Below are positions 49,806-59,913 of a stretch of DNA of 64,000 nt, piece by piece. Within the stretch, counting starts at the first letter, position 1. Every line of letters starts with the position of its first letter. Source of the stretch: an uncultured Pseudanabaenaceae cyanobacterium. GTDB lineage: Bacteria; Cyanobacteriota; Cyanobacteriia; PCC-9006; JAAUQQ01. A model generated the notes under the pieces. It did no database searches and was not told the DNA's origin. It worked only from the letters and a program-made list of their open reading frames with translations. Made by a program: the position numbers and the translations under genes. The stretch lies in contig CALLAT010000066.1 in the NCBI GenBank assembly GCA_938002085.1, forward strand, positions 59,473-123,472. Direction: 5' to 3'.

Positions 49806-51065
49806 ATGGTTGAGACGATGACGGCTTCTGCTATGAAATGGGCCACTGCGCTGTCGACGCGCCCCTCCCTAGAGGCTGCGGTTAATGAGGTGGTGGAAAC
49901 GGCTCAAGCTCGCTTGGATGCCCCTGCGGATGTGGGCTTCCTTTTTATTTCTGCAACCTTTGCGAGTGAGTATCCTCGCCTGTTGCCCCTGTTGAGGGAG
50001 CGATTGACCTTGCCTGCCCTGATTGGCTGCGGCGGCGGGGGCATTATCGGTAACCCTGTCACCCTTGGGGAGTTGTCAGAGGTGCCTGTTCACGAAATAG
50101 AGGATGAACCCGCGCTTTGTTTGTGCCTAGGGCATTTACCAGGGGTGACGGTTAAGACATTTTGGCTGGATGAGGAGCGTTTGCCCGATTTAGATTCCCC
50201 TCCCCAGGATTGGGTTGACTACATTGGTGTGGATCCGGCTTGCGAGCCCGATTTTGTACTGATTTCGGATCCTGTGACTTCGAAGATTAAGGATCTGCTG
50301 CAAGGCTTTGATTTTGCTTATCCCTCGGCAGTGAAGGTGGGAGGACTGGCTAGCGGTGGGGGTGGGCAGCGCAGTAATGGACTGTTTTGTGACGATCAAT
50401 ATTACGAGGAGGGCAGTGTGGGCTTAGCCCTCAGTGGTCCAGTGCAGATTCAGTCTGTGGTGGCTCAGGGCTGTCGGCCTGTGGGACCGATTTTTCGGGT
50501 GGTAGAGGGGCAGCGGAATGTGATTCTGGACATCGAACCGGAGGAGGGTGGAGAGACTCAGGATGATACGCCTTTGGAATACCTTCAAAGTCTGTTGCAA
50601 GAATTGACCGAGGATGAGCGGGAGCTGGCTCAGCATTCCCTTTTTGTTGGGGTGGCTCACAGTGCTTTTCGGATGGAGCTGCGGCAGGGGGATTTCTTGA
50701 TTCGGAATTTGGTGGGGATCGATCCCAGGGTGGGTGCTGTGGCCATTGGCGATCGCGTGCGTTCTGGGCAGCGCATTCAGTTTCACCTGCGGGATCACAC
50801 TACATCTACAGTCGATTTAAAGACTCTGTTGCAGCAACATCGCCAGGAACATCCGGAGCAAGCTGCTGGGGCATTGATGTTTTCTTGTCTGGGCCGAGGG
50901 GAGGATTTATATGATGCTCCCCACCATGATTCATCGCTGTTCCAGCAGGTGATGGGAGATGTGCCGGTGAGTGGTTTTTTCTGTGCAGGAGAAATTGGAC
51001 CCATTGGTGGCGCAACCTTCCTCCACGGCTATACGGCTGTCTTTGGAATTATTGCTCCTGGCTAG
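49806..51065 (+). CDS. FIST domain sensory protein
   Basis: VGFLFISATFASEYPRLLPLLRERLTLPALIGCGGGGIIGN...ALMFSCLGRGEDLYDAPHHDSSLFQQVMGDVPVSGFFCAGEIGPIGGATFLHGYTAVFGII. Confidence 0.88.
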   Translation: MVETMTASAMKWATALSTRPSLEAAVNEVVETAQARLDAPADVGFLFISATFASEYPRLLPLLRERLTLPALIGCGGGGIIGNPVTLGELSEVPVHEIEDEPALCLCLGHLPGVTVKTFWLDEERLPDLDSPPQDWVDYIGVDPACEPDFVLISDPVTSKIKDLLQGFDFAYPSAVKVGGLASGGGGQRSNGLFCDDQYYEEGSVGLALSGPVQIQSVVAQGCRPVGPIFRVVEGQRNVILDIEPEEGGETQDDTPLEYLQSLLQELTEDERELAQHSLFVGVAHSAFRMELRQGDFLIRNLVGIDPRVGAVAIGDRVRSGQRIQFHLRDHTTSTVDLKTLLQQHRQEHPEQAAGALMFSCLGRGEDLYDAPHHDSSLFQQVMGDVPVSGFFCAGEIGPIGGATFLHGYTAVFGIIAPG

Positions 51066-51462
51066 GGGCTGCTGCCTGGGGGGATGCTTGGCTGGAGTGA
51101 AGCTCGGCTGGCTGGCTCTTTAGGCTACTTTCCTGGGAAGGAGTTTCCTGGTTGGGCTCTGTGAAGTTGGCGATCGCTGCATCCTCCTCGCTCTCTTCAC
51201 GGGATCGTTCTAAAAGCTTTTGAGCCTGTTGGCGACGGCTTAGGATCGCCTGGGCCATGCGTCGTTGGCGTTCATCTAGGCTATGAAGGTCACTGCTGCG
51301 TACCCGGCGACTCAGATAGGGCGATACTTCTCGTTGACGAGTTTTGCGCTGAGCTTGGCGCTGCTGTCGCCTCTGGCGGCGGAGGGCCTGGCGTTGTTGG
51401 CGAATGCTGGGGGGCATGGGATCCGTAAGACGTAAGAGATGCATGGGGAGATGGACCTGCAT
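51049..51462 (-). CDS. Hypothetical Arg/Gln-rich protein
   Basis: 137-aa ORF, highly basic, RRQRRQQRQAQRKTRQREVS; overlaps the convergent FIST CDS by 17 bp. Confidence 0.35.
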   Translation of the reverse strand: MQVHLPMHLLRLTDPMPPSIRQQRQALRRQRRQQRQAQRKTRQREVSPYLSRRVRSSDLHSLDERQRRMAQAILSRRQQAQKLLERSREESEEDAAIANFTEPNQETPSQESSLKSQPAELHSSQASPQAAAPSQEQ

Positions 51463-51672
51463 CCTAGCTAGAAGTTTCTGGGCTAGCTAGGGGGATCGGG
51501 GGTCCACAGCTTTCTGAGGTTGTCGATCTCTTGGGAGCGTTGCCAGTTTCCTGGGGGAGATGGGCAGATGATCTCAATGTTTTTGGAATTCAAACCCTCT
51601 GGAATCCTGCTGGGTGGGATCAACGTTTTGAGCCCTTGAGGACTTTAGGTGGGCAAAACTTTGGCGGTACGG

Positions 51673-52929
51673 CTAACTCAAGACGAGGGGCTCTACTATT
51701 TCGTCTTCTGCGATCGCTGCTGGCAGATGTCGCTGGAGCACAGCAACAATCTCATCTTCCTTGATGGGCTTACTGAGGAAGCCTGTGGCGCCGACGAATT
51801 TGGCGCGCACTCGGTCAATCATGCCGTCTTTTCCGGTGAGGATCACAATGGGGACGTCTTTGAATAAAGAAACGCGGCGCAGCTGTTTGCACAGCTCATA
51901 GCCGTTAACGACCGGCATGATTAAGTCGAGAAAAATGAACGCGGGCCGCTGACGTAAAACCGTGGAGACAGCTTCTACCGCCTGGTTGACAGAGAGCACT
52001 TCATAGCCCGCATTCCTGATGATCTCTTCCAAGATGCAGCAGATATGCTCGCTGTCATCGATGCAGAGAATGAGCTGACCGTCTCCAGGGGGATTCGCCT
52101 GGGGGTCGACCTGGCCATTGTTGAGCTGGACGATCGCGTTTTGCGCTTTCTCTTTTGGGCGATTGAGCTGGTGAGGAGCCCGACGATCTGGGACGACCTG
52201 GAGATTGATAAATTCTTTGCGGCGGTAAACCGAGAGCACTTTTGCTAGGGCTTGCAGATCTTTTCCGGTTTTGAGGGCAAGGTCGCGGATGGAGCGTTTG
52301 CCATCTAGGAGCTGGAGGAAACGTTGATGCACTTCGGGGAGCGATCGCAGTTGGTCTCGCACCGCCTCTTCATTCGCTTGGGGAGCCCAATTGGGCGAGT
52401 ACCAGCCGAGCTCTGTGGCCTGCCAGCAGCGCAACATGCCATGGGCACGAGCAATGGATTCGTCGTAGGAGCCCATAACGGTAACGGGAGACTCAGGCAA
52501 GTCATGGAAGTCTGAGTCACAGCTGATTTGGATGACCGTAGAGGCCGCCAAAAAAATGTCGAAGAGGACTTCATTTACAGCACTGTCAATGGCGTATTGC
52601 ATTGACTTGCGAGTGATCCGCTGTTGCTTGAAGAGCCGGGTGAGGGTGTCATGCTCCAAGCGGGGATTTTGATCCTTCGGTTGAGGTAAGGACTTGGGAT
52701 GTAGCTTGAGTTGCTTGAGTAAGCGATACCAGCGCCGCCAGCGATGCTCCCCCCCTGATGCCCAGATCACGCGGCCAGACGCAAAGTACAGCGACCATTG
52801 CTGGCCGTAGTCTGTGTCTGCTGTGATGCGGCCATTGACCTCTGTTTGGATCATCTGTTGGATGACCCCCGCCAACTGATTGGCAGAGAGGCTTTCGCCG
52901 ATGGGATAAATCCGTTCTTCTATCGCCAT
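51673..52929 (-). CDS. PatA-like response regulator (DUF4388-type N-terminus + C-terminal REC)
   Basis: LAGVIQQMIQTEVNGRITADTDYGQQWSLYFASGRVIWASGG; REC ILCIDDSEHICCILEEIIRNAGYEV...FIFLDLIMPVVNGYELC...PIVILTGKDG...FLSKP. Confidence 0.9.
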   Translation of the reverse strand: MAIEERIYPIGESLSANQLAGVIQQMIQTEVNGRITADTDYGQQWSLYFASGRVIWASGGEHRWRRWYRLLKQLKLHPKSLPQPKDQNPRLEHDTLTRLFKQQRITRKSMQYAIDSAVNEVLFDIFLAASTVIQISCDSDFHDLPESPVTVMGSYDESIARAHGMLRCWQATELGWYSPNWAPQANEEAVRDQLRSLPEVHQRFLQLLDGKRSIRDLALKTGKDLQALAKVLSVYRRKEFINLQVVPDRRAPHQLNRPKEKAQNAIVQLNNGQVDPQANPPGDGQLILCIDDSEHICCILEEIIRNAGYEVLSVNQAVEAVSTVLRQRPAFIFLDLIMPVVNGYELCKQLRRVSLFKDVPIVILTGKDGMIDRVRAKFVGATGFLSKPIKEDEIVAVLQRHLPAAIAEDEIVEPLVLS

Positions 52930-53458
52930 AGTCTGGGCGCCATCGTCTGGGAAAGTTGTGAGAAGTCATGCACCCGACTCAACAACTGGTCCCGTACCTA
53001 GCCATGAAGATGGGTTGGTAACGTCCTGTTTTCCATTTCTAACGCCTGGTAATTATCCCAAGTGGATTTAGGAATAAGGGCGTTAGGAGAAGTGTGGTGT
53101 TGCTAGATATTGGGCTGATTGCTCCGAAGGCTTGCGCCGCGATCGCCCGTTAATCATCTATAGCCGTGCTTTCAGCATGCCCGTGATCTAGGCTTGAGGG
53201 TCAATTCGATGGGGCTTCCTGAAAGATTTCCGAGCAATTGACTAGGGCAGGGCCTGTTGAAGAAACGGGGCCGGATTTTTGCTGTGCGATATTTTGCAAA
53301 CGCTGATGCTCAGTCTGAATTGCTGCTGTAACCCTAAATTCTCTGTAGGGAATGGCGGTTTGCTCCTACAGCTCAAACTGATGAGAACTAGGGGGACGGA
53401 GTCAGGATTGGGGCTGACGACATCTTGCAGATTGACTATGCGGGTTGCCAGGCAAACC

Positions 53459-53488
53459 AAAAGAGCCCTCCAACTGGAGGGCTCTTTT
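53459..53488. terminator. Bidirectional terminator-like hairpin
   Basis: aaaagagccctcca-ac-tggagggctctttt. Confidence 0.65.
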
Positions 53489-53536
53489 GGTTGACTCATA
53501 ATCCTTACAAGCCTGACGCTGCAATCAATAATCTGC

Positions 53537-53869
53537 CTAGGCGTCGTCTAATAAGTCGCTAGAGGATGAATCGGCTCCAGAACCGCTCGGGGATGCATCG
53601 TAGAGAGCATCGAGCTGACTGCGGACATCATCGATGGGCATAGCGCGCATCACCATCAAGGGCTCATCTAGAATCTTGCCTGAATCGTCCAGGAGTTCTG
53701 GGTGAGGCGCTGGACCTTTCGGGGCCGCCTTGGGCTGATCGGACCAGGGGCTTGGATCCTGCCCCTGCATGTCCCGTCCGAGGATGAACATGTTGCGAAT
53801 CAAGTTGCTGACGGCGACGACCGCAAGCACTGTGAAAACTAAGACGTAGATCAGATGCAGCACGGCCAT
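53537..53869 (-). CDS. DUF2973-like small membrane protein
   Basis: MAVLHLIYVLVFTVLAVVAVSNLIRNMFILGRD with acidic tail; next to the DUF2605-like gene. Confidence 0.7.
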   Translation of the reverse strand: MAVLHLIYVLVFTVLAVVAVSNLIRNMFILGRDMQGQDPSPWSDQPKAAPKGPAPHPELLDDSGKILDEPLMVMRAMPIDDVRSQLDALYDASPSGSGADSSSSDLLDDA

Positions 53870-54060
53870 CCTCTTAAAACGTTTCGACGCGATCGCTCGA
53901 AAGACGATTTTGCTTCGCATGCAGGGTCGTAAAACCCTGTAAAGCTTTAGACCATCGTTTCTATTTTATGGGAAACTCTTACCCTTTGCTGTACAGCTTT
54001 GAAATCGGGCACATGAATGCGGTCTGCCCTTGGGATTTGGTTGGCTCAAAGCAGGGTTGA

Positions 54061-54459
54061 TTAAGCAGCCTGACTTTCAGTGGATGGACCATTGGAGAAG
54101 CGATCGCTCCCCAGAGGACCATCGCTAAGACCTGTCGCAGACTGACTCGTCTGTTGACGCCTAAAGCGCATTGTGACCTGCCAGCATTCCAAAACAAGCT
54201 GATGCCAAGGCATCAAGACGGCCATTTCAACCCCAGCTTCGTCATCGGTGGCTTCCAGCAAAGATTGAGCAACCGTGACCTGTTGCTGGGTTTTGCGAAC
54301 ACGGGCAAGCAAGTCAGACTGGTCTCCCACGTCTAAGAAACCCAACCGTTCTTGTTCGAGTAATTCCCGAGTGCGCCTGAACCAAAATTGGAAGTCTTCC
54401 AAAAGAGGCTCAAGAACAGCCTTAACCAAGTCTGGGTCTGACAATGACGGATTAAGCAT
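54061..54459 (-). CDS. DUF2605-like protein
   Basis: SDPDLVKAVLEPLLEDFQFWFRRTRELLEQERLGFLDVGDQSDLLARVRKTQQQVTVAQSLLEATD. Confidence 0.75.
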   Translation of the reverse strand: MLNPSLSDPDLVKAVLEPLLEDFQFWFRRTRELLEQERLGFLDVGDQSDLLARVRKTQQQVTVAQSLLEATDDEAGVEMAVLMPWHQLVLECWQVTMRFRRQQTSQSATGLSDGPLGSDRFSNGPSTESQAA

Positions 54460-54858
54460 AGTGCGATGTCTATTCGCTCCAATCAAACTTCGGAATTACA
54501 TAAACCGAGGACGAAGATATGAAAACTGGTAGACAGATTCCCTGTTGATTCAAATCTTAACTCGATTTACTTTCTCAATACTGATTATTAATTTTTAGCT
54601 TGGGAAAGCTATCTCATCAATGGCGAGTGGGAGGTCTTACTGCCATGGAGGTGGGTTCAATTCTTCAGGCTAGTTTTGGGATAACCGGAGCGAATCTGGG
54701 CTGTTTTACGTCTGGGATTCGCCGCTGGGAAAATGAATTAGCACTAAATTCGCCCAAAGCCGCGTCTAGTCTGGACAAGACCGCTACTATAATGTGTGGC
54801 TCTGGTGGCAAATAAACTTGCTGTCCAGGGTTATTCCATAAGCTTGTCTAAGCCGTTC

Positions 54859-56712
54859 ATGTCTCCAGAACAGTCCTCCGCCGAAGCCAAATCAGCCAAG
54901 ACCGCCGCTGCCGAAGCGTCTGAACCGATCAGCCTGCCGAAGACTAGCGAATCGGAAACGCTGAAAAAAATTCGCCACAGCACCTCCCATGTGATGGCTA
55001 TGGCGGTGCAGAAACTGTTCCCCAAGGCTCAGGTGACGATTGGTCCTTGGACGGAGAATGGGTTTTACTACGATTTCGATGTGCCAGAGGCCTTTACGGA
55101 TAAGGACCTGAAGGCGATCAAGAAAGAGATGACGAAGATCATCTACAAGAAGCTGCCCATGACTCGGGAGGAAGTGACCCGAGAAGAGGCTGAAACTCGG
55201 ATTAAGGCTCAGAATGAGCCTTACAAGTTAGAGATTCTCGAAGGTTTGGTCGCGCCGATAACGCTGTATCACTTGGGCGATGACTGGTGGGATCTCTGTG
55301 CGGGGCCCCATGTGGAAACGACCCAGGAGATTAATCCCAAGGCGATCGCCTTGGAATCCGTGGCGGGAGCCTACTGGCGCGGCGATGAGAACAAGGCCCA
55401 GCTCCAGCGCATCTATGGCACCGCCTGGGAAACCCCGGCCCAACTGAAGGAATACCAGCGCCGCAAGGAAGAAGCCCTCAAGCGCGACCACCGCAAGCTG
55501 GGCAAGCAGCTCAACCTGTTTGTCTTCAACGATTTGGTCGGCCCAGGCCTGCCCCTGTGGACACCCAAGGGCACGTTGCTGCGCAGCACCCTGTCGAACT
55601 ATCTGCAAGATGAGCAAACCAAGCGGGGTTACCAGGGCGTTGTCACGCCCCACATTGCCCGCGTGGACCTGTTCAAGACCTCGGGCCACTGGCAGAAGTA
55701 CAGCGAAGACATGTTCCCGATGATGGCGGAGAGCGATGCCGATCGCCTGCAGGAGCAGGGCTTTGTCATGAAACCGATGAACTGCCCCTTCCACATTCAG
55801 CTATACAAGGATTCGCTGCGTTCCTACCGCGAGCTGCCCATGCGTCTGGCAGAATTTGGCACAGTCTATCGCTATGAGCAGTCTGGTGAGCTGGGCGGCT
55901 TGACCCGCGTGCGCGGCTTTACGGTGGATGACTCCCACCTATTTGTCACGCCGGAGCAGCTAGATGAGGAATTCCTCAACGTGGTGGACCTGATTCTGGA
56001 GGTGTTCAAAAGCCTCCAGCTCAAGAACTTCAAGGCCCGCCTCAGCTTCCGTGACCCCGACTCCGATAAATACATTGGCGGCGATGATGTCTGGGAGAAG
56101 TCTCAGAATGCCATCCGCCGTGCGGTGGAAAAGCTGGGCATGGAGCATTTTGAGGGCATTGGCGAAGCGGCCTTTTATGGTCCCAAGCTGGACTTTATCT
56201 TTACGGACGTGCTGGAGCGGGAGTGGCAGTTGGGCACGGTCCAGGTGGATTACAACCTGCCGGAGCGGTTTGACTTGGAATATGTAGCGGAGGATGGCAG
56301 TCGCCAGCGCCCCGTGATGATTCACCGGGCTCCCTTTGGATCGCTGGAGCGCCTGATTGGCATTTTGATTGAAGAATACGCCGGAGATTTCCCGCTGTGG
56401 CTGGCACCAGAGCAAGTACGCTTGCTGGCGGTGACGGAGGACTTCTTGCCCTATTGCGAGCAGGTTGCGGCCCAGATGCGTGAGATGGGTGTGCGAGTGG
56501 TTGTGGATAAGAGTGGCGATCGCCTCGGCAAACTCATCCGCAATTCTGAAAAGGCCAAAATTCCTGTCATGGCCGTCGTTGGAGCTAAGGAGGTTGAAGC
56601 CAAGTCCCTCAGCATCCGCACCCGCAAGTCCGGCGAGCTAGGTGCTTTGCCGGTGGCTGAAGTTTTGGAGAAGCTGAAGACTTCGATTGATGCGCGTGAT
56701 CAAGGCTTTTAG
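54859..56712 (+). CDS. thrS: Threonyl-tRNA synthetase
   Basis: KIRHSTSHVMAMAVQKLFPKAQVTIGPWTENGFYYDFD...MKPMNCPFHIQLYKDSLRSYRELPMRLAEFGTVYRYEQSGELGGLTRVRGFTVDDSHLF. Confidence 0.97.
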   Translation: MSPEQSSAEAKSAKTAAAEASEPISLPKTSESETLKKIRHSTSHVMAMAVQKLFPKAQVTIGPWTENGFYYDFDVPEAFTDKDLKAIKKEMTKIIYKKLPMTREEVTREEAETRIKAQNEPYKLEILEGLVAPITLYHLGDDWWDLCAGPHVETTQEINPKAIALESVAGAYWRGDENKAQLQRIYGTAWETPAQLKEYQRRKEEALKRDHRKLGKQLNLFVFNDLVGPGLPLWTPKGTLLRSTLSNYLQDEQTKRGYQGVVTPHIARVDLFKTSGHWQKYSEDMFPMMAESDADRLQEQGFVMKPMNCPFHIQLYKDSLRSYRELPMRLAEFGTVYRYEQSGELGGLTRVRGFTVDDSHLFVTPEQLDEEFLNVVDLILEVFKSLQLKNFKARLSFRDPDSDKYIGGDDVWEKSQNAIRRAVEKLGMEHFEGIGEAAFYGPKLDFIFTDVLEREWQLGTVQVDYNLPERFDLEYVAEDGSRQRPVMIHRAPFGSLERLIGILIEEYAGDFPLWLAPEQVRLLAVTEDFLPYCEQVAAQMREMGVRVVVDKSGDRLGKLIRNSEKAKIPVMAVVGAKEVEAKSLSIRTRKSGELGALPVAEVLEKLKTSIDARDQGF

Positions 56713-56827
56713 TTTGTTGCGCTTGACATAAACTCATCGTTTGAGATTGAGGAGTAGTTCTTTCCTGGGCTGCTCCTTTCTCATTGGTGTCTACAATTGA
56801 AAGGCAAGCCTCAGCGGAATTTGCTCC

Positions 56828-57475
56828 ATGGTTGGAGTCGCACCTCCTAAGCCTTCATCCTCCTCGCCTAACCGAGGTGTTGTTTTGCAAGGCATCAGTT
56901 GGGAGACCTATCTGAAAATGCTGGCAGAGATGGGCGAGCATCGTGCCTGTCGCTTGGCCTATCGGCAAGGACGTCTGGAGATTCTGATGCCGTCGGATTT
57001 GCACGAAAGCAACAAGAAGCTGTTAGAGCGGATGCTGGAAGCTTTAACTGAAGAGCTGGATCAACCGCTGAAAAGCTTTGGTTCGACGACGCTCAATCGC
57101 GAGGACTTACGCCAGGGGGCAGAGCCAGACTCCTGTTACTACATTCAGAGTGCAAGTCAGATTATCGGACGTCGGATTGACTTGGAGCGAGACCCACCGC
57201 CAGATTTAGTCTTGGAAGTTGATATTTCTAGCCCTTCCACTCAGCGGATGGAGATCTACGCCCAGTTAGGCGTGGCCGAGCTGTGGCGATATGTCCAGGG
57301 TGAGGTGCAGATTTTGCGGTTGGAGGATGGAAAGTTTGTGGTTTGTGACCCTAGCCCGACGTTTCCGATGGTCTCGACAGCGGTACTGAATGAGTTTTTG
57401 CAGGCAGCAGAGATGCAAGATGAGACGGCTTGGATCAGAAGCTGGCGGCGCTGGATTCGTGAACAACTATCTTGA
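56828..57475 (+). CDS. Uma2 family (DUF820) putative endonuclease
   Basis: ISWETYLKMLAEMGEHRACRLAYRQGRLEILMPSDLHE...PDLVLEVDISSPSTQRMEIYAQLGVAELWRY. Confidence 0.88.
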   Translation: MVGVAPPKPSSSSPNRGVVLQGISWETYLKMLAEMGEHRACRLAYRQGRLEILMPSDLHESNKKLLERMLEALTEELDQPLKSFGSTTLNREDLRQGAEPDSCYYIQSASQIIGRRIDLERDPPPDLVLEVDISSPSTQRMEIYAQLGVAELWRYVQGEVQILRLEDGKFVVCDPSPTFPMVSTAVLNEFLQAAEMQDETAWIRSWRRWIREQLS

Positions 57476-57535
57476 TGAGCAAGGTTTGGAATGATCGCCT
57501 AAGCTAAACGGATTAGGTTACGCAAGAGCCGAGTC

Positions 57536-58096
57536 ATGACAACGCTGACCGCTGAATCTCTGACCTTAGATGCGTTTTTGCAACAGCCAGAAACGGAACC
57601 GCCTAGCGAGTACATCAACGGTCAAATCCTCCAAAAGCCGATGCCCAAGGGAAGACATAGCCGCTTGCAAGGCAAGCTGGGCGGCGCGATCAATGATGTC
57701 ACCGAAAATACAAAACTAGCCTACGCCTTTCCAGAACTGCGCTGTACCTTTGGCGATCGCTCCATCATTCCAGATCTCGCCGTCTTCACCTGGGACAGAA
57801 TCCCCAAAACGACGGCAGGGGAAATCCCTGACGACATTGAAGCCGCGCCTGATTGGACGATAGAAATTCTTTCGCCCAAGCAAAATGCCAATAAGGTCTT
57901 GGGCAATATTCTCCATTGTCTGAACCATGACAGCCAGCTCGGCTGGTTCTTGGAACCCGACGATGAAAGCATTTTAGTGTTGCTGCCTACCCAAGCTCCC
58001 CAGCTCTATCAGGGTGATGCACCCTTGCCGGTTTTAGCGAGTTTGCCGCTGGTCTTGACCGCAGAGGAGGTTTTTCGCTGGTTGCAGATTGGATAG
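57536..58096 (+). CDS. Uma2 family (DUF820) putative endonuclease
   Basis: TLDAFLQQPETEPPSEYINGQILQKPMPKGRHSRLQGKLG...PDWTIEILSPKQNANKVLGNILHCLNHDSQLGWFLEPD. Confidence 0.88.
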   Translation: MTTLTAESLTLDAFLQQPETEPPSEYINGQILQKPMPKGRHSRLQGKLGGAINDVTENTKLAYAFPELRCTFGDRSIIPDLAVFTWDRIPKTTAGEIPDDIEAAPDWTIEILSPKQNANKVLGNILHCLNHDSQLGWFLEPDDESILVLLPTQAPQLYQGDAPLPVLASLPLVLTAEEVFRWLQIG

Positions 58097-58103
58097 GTGA
58101 CTT

Positions 58104-59141
58104 TTACTGAGGCAAACGACTGTCAATGTCTTCTGCGCTGAAGCGAGAGCCGAGCTCTAGCTGCTGTGGCTCTTGGTTGAAACGATAGCTCAGCGGTGAT
58201 GGGCTTTCAGACAATTGGGCTTTACCGGCTTGCATGAGTTCCACCGTGGGATATTGAGTCGGCGCTGACAGGAGCTTTTGCGATCGCGTCGAAGTAGCCG
58301 GATGGCTCTCGCTCTTGTCAAGATCTAACTCGCCCAGGACGTTCATCGCTCGCAGACAACCATTGCGCTTAAATCCGGCCTGCACTGCGTATTTATAGCC
58401 CAGCTGATCCGCTGCAAAGTCATGCTGGTGGTCCAGCTCACGCCATTGCTCATCCTGCTCCGCTCTTTTCGCCAAGTAAATCTCTTCAGTGCGGGCTTCT
58501 ATTTGGGCTTGGCTATTTTGCTGACCACGCCCCAACACCGTGCCAGCAACGGCCCCCCCTACACGGGCCCAGCCGCCAAAGATGCCACCAAGGACTCGCG
58601 CAGCAGTGGCTCCCGCGTTCCGAGAAGGCTTATTGGCGATTTCGTCTTGGACTTGAGCGATCGCGTCTTCCCTTAGCTGTTGGTCAACGGCCTCGCGCTC
58701 AGCGGGGCTCAAGCTCTCATGGCGCTCACTGTGGTGGGCCATCTCGTGACCAACGACGCAGGCTAATGCATCCAGGTCGCCCCTTAATGAGGCGACTAGG
58801 CCACTGTAGATAGAGATTTGGTTTGGGGCTTGGGCAAAGGCATTGGCTTCGTAATCCGGAGCAATCGTGACGAGCCAGGGATTATTGTCTAGCCCATTTG
58901 CGCGGGCAAGACGATCGGTGACGCGGTACAGAAGATAGTAGTTTTCTGTCAGTTCGGCTTTGGCCTTCTCAGATTCATCCTCTACTGCCATAGGCAAAAG
59001 ACTTTGGCTAATCAGCGGATAGGGAGCGGAGGCTGTTCCGTCAGTCTGGGAGGAGTCATTGACTTGGGCAGCCGAGCTGTGACTCGCAATGGCTAAGCAA
59101 CCACAAAGACTGAGGGCAAGGCTGGAAGCAAAAGATTTCAT
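58104..59141 (-). CDS. M48 family metallopeptidase
   Basis: PNQISIYSGLVASLRGDLDALACVVGHEMAHHSERHE (HEMAH zinc motif) after a signal peptide. Confidence 0.9.
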   Translation of the reverse strand: MKSFASSLALSLCGCLAIASHSSAAQVNDSSQTDGTASAPYPLISQSLLPMAVEDESEKAKAELTENYYLLYRVTDRLARANGLDNNPWLVTIAPDYEANAFAQAPNQISIYSGLVASLRGDLDALACVVGHEMAHHSERHESLSPAEREAVDQQLREDAIAQVQDEIANKPSRNAGATAARVLGGIFGGWARVGGAVAGTVLGRGQQNSQAQIEARTEEIYLAKRAEQDEQWRELDHQHDFAADQLGYKYAVQAGFKRNGCLRAMNVLGELDLDKSESHPATSTRSQKLLSAPTQYPTVELMQAGKAQLSESPSPLSYRFNQEPQQLELGSRFSAEDIDSRLPQ

Positions 59142-59380
59142 CGTCATAGGACCTTTTATAGGAGGAGGTTCTGCTGACATACCCTCAAGAACATTCAAGG
59201 GGGAGCGTTGGGGCTACAACTGTGTCAATGCCCGAGCGAACTGTCAGAGGGCAACGAACTGACTCTAGTAATTGGCCAAGGCCTTATTGCGGAATGTAGA
59301 TGCGACTGGAGCTCGTTTCCCTCTCTCAATTGTCTCTGTTAGGGAAAATTCACGCATCCTGCTAATGGCGGGACTTTGGC

Positions 59381-59905
59381 TTAGGTCTCTGGCAGCTCAT
59401 TGGCTGAGTCCGGTTCATCTGGTTCGTCAAAGTCTGGGCAAAGGGCTTCCCCATCCGGAGCTTCCAAAACCACTGGCTCCGCTTGACCATTTACATTCAA
59501 GACAAGCTGGTGCCACTGCCAGCGATCGCCCTCTCGCTTCGTCTCCAAATAAGCTGTGCCGCTATTGCTCTTGCCCGTAACGCTAACGCGCATACAAACC
59601 TGGCTCTGGCCGTTCTCAGCGCTTTCTGTGCTCTTGCTAAACCAACCCACATCAACGGGAGCCCCAAGTAATTCCTTTACCTGGGTATCTTGAGCCAGCC
59701 GGGTTTCTGCCATCTGGTGAGACTGATAGCTACCCGTAGACTTAACTGCATCGCCAAAGAAACCGACGATGCCTGCGCCAGTGCTAAAAACGGTCATGGC
59801 TACGGAGAATAAACAACCGCAGCCGGAAATTCCCCCCACAATTAAGCAGGTTTGTCCTGGGTTAAAGTCGCTTTTGGCACCACTAGGATTTGGAGAAGTC
59901 GCCAT
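59381..59905 (-). CDS. Coa1-like membrane-anchored protein
   Basis: N-terminal TM, QVKELLGAPVDVGWFSKS...VCMRVSVTGKSNSGTAYLETKREGDRWQWHQLVLNVNGQ resembles Coa1-family layout. Confidence 0.55.
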   Translation of the reverse strand: MATSPNPSGAKSDFNPGQTCLIVGGISGCGCLFSVAMTVFSTGAGIVGFFGDAVKSTGSYQSHQMAETRLAQDTQVKELLGAPVDVGWFSKSTESAENGQSQVCMRVSVTGKSNSGTAYLETKREGDRWQWHQLVLNVNGQAEPVVLEAPDGEALCPDFDEPDEPDSANELPET

Positions 59906-59913
59906 GGCCCCGA

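Noticed and set aside
53242-53499. Overlapping 85-aa (-) and 71-aa (+) ORFs
   Set aside because: They run through the bidirectional terminator hairpin at 53459-53488; not credible genes.
55228-55794. 188-aa minus-strand ORF inside thrS
   Set aside because: Antisense to a strongly conserved synthetase; shadow ORF.
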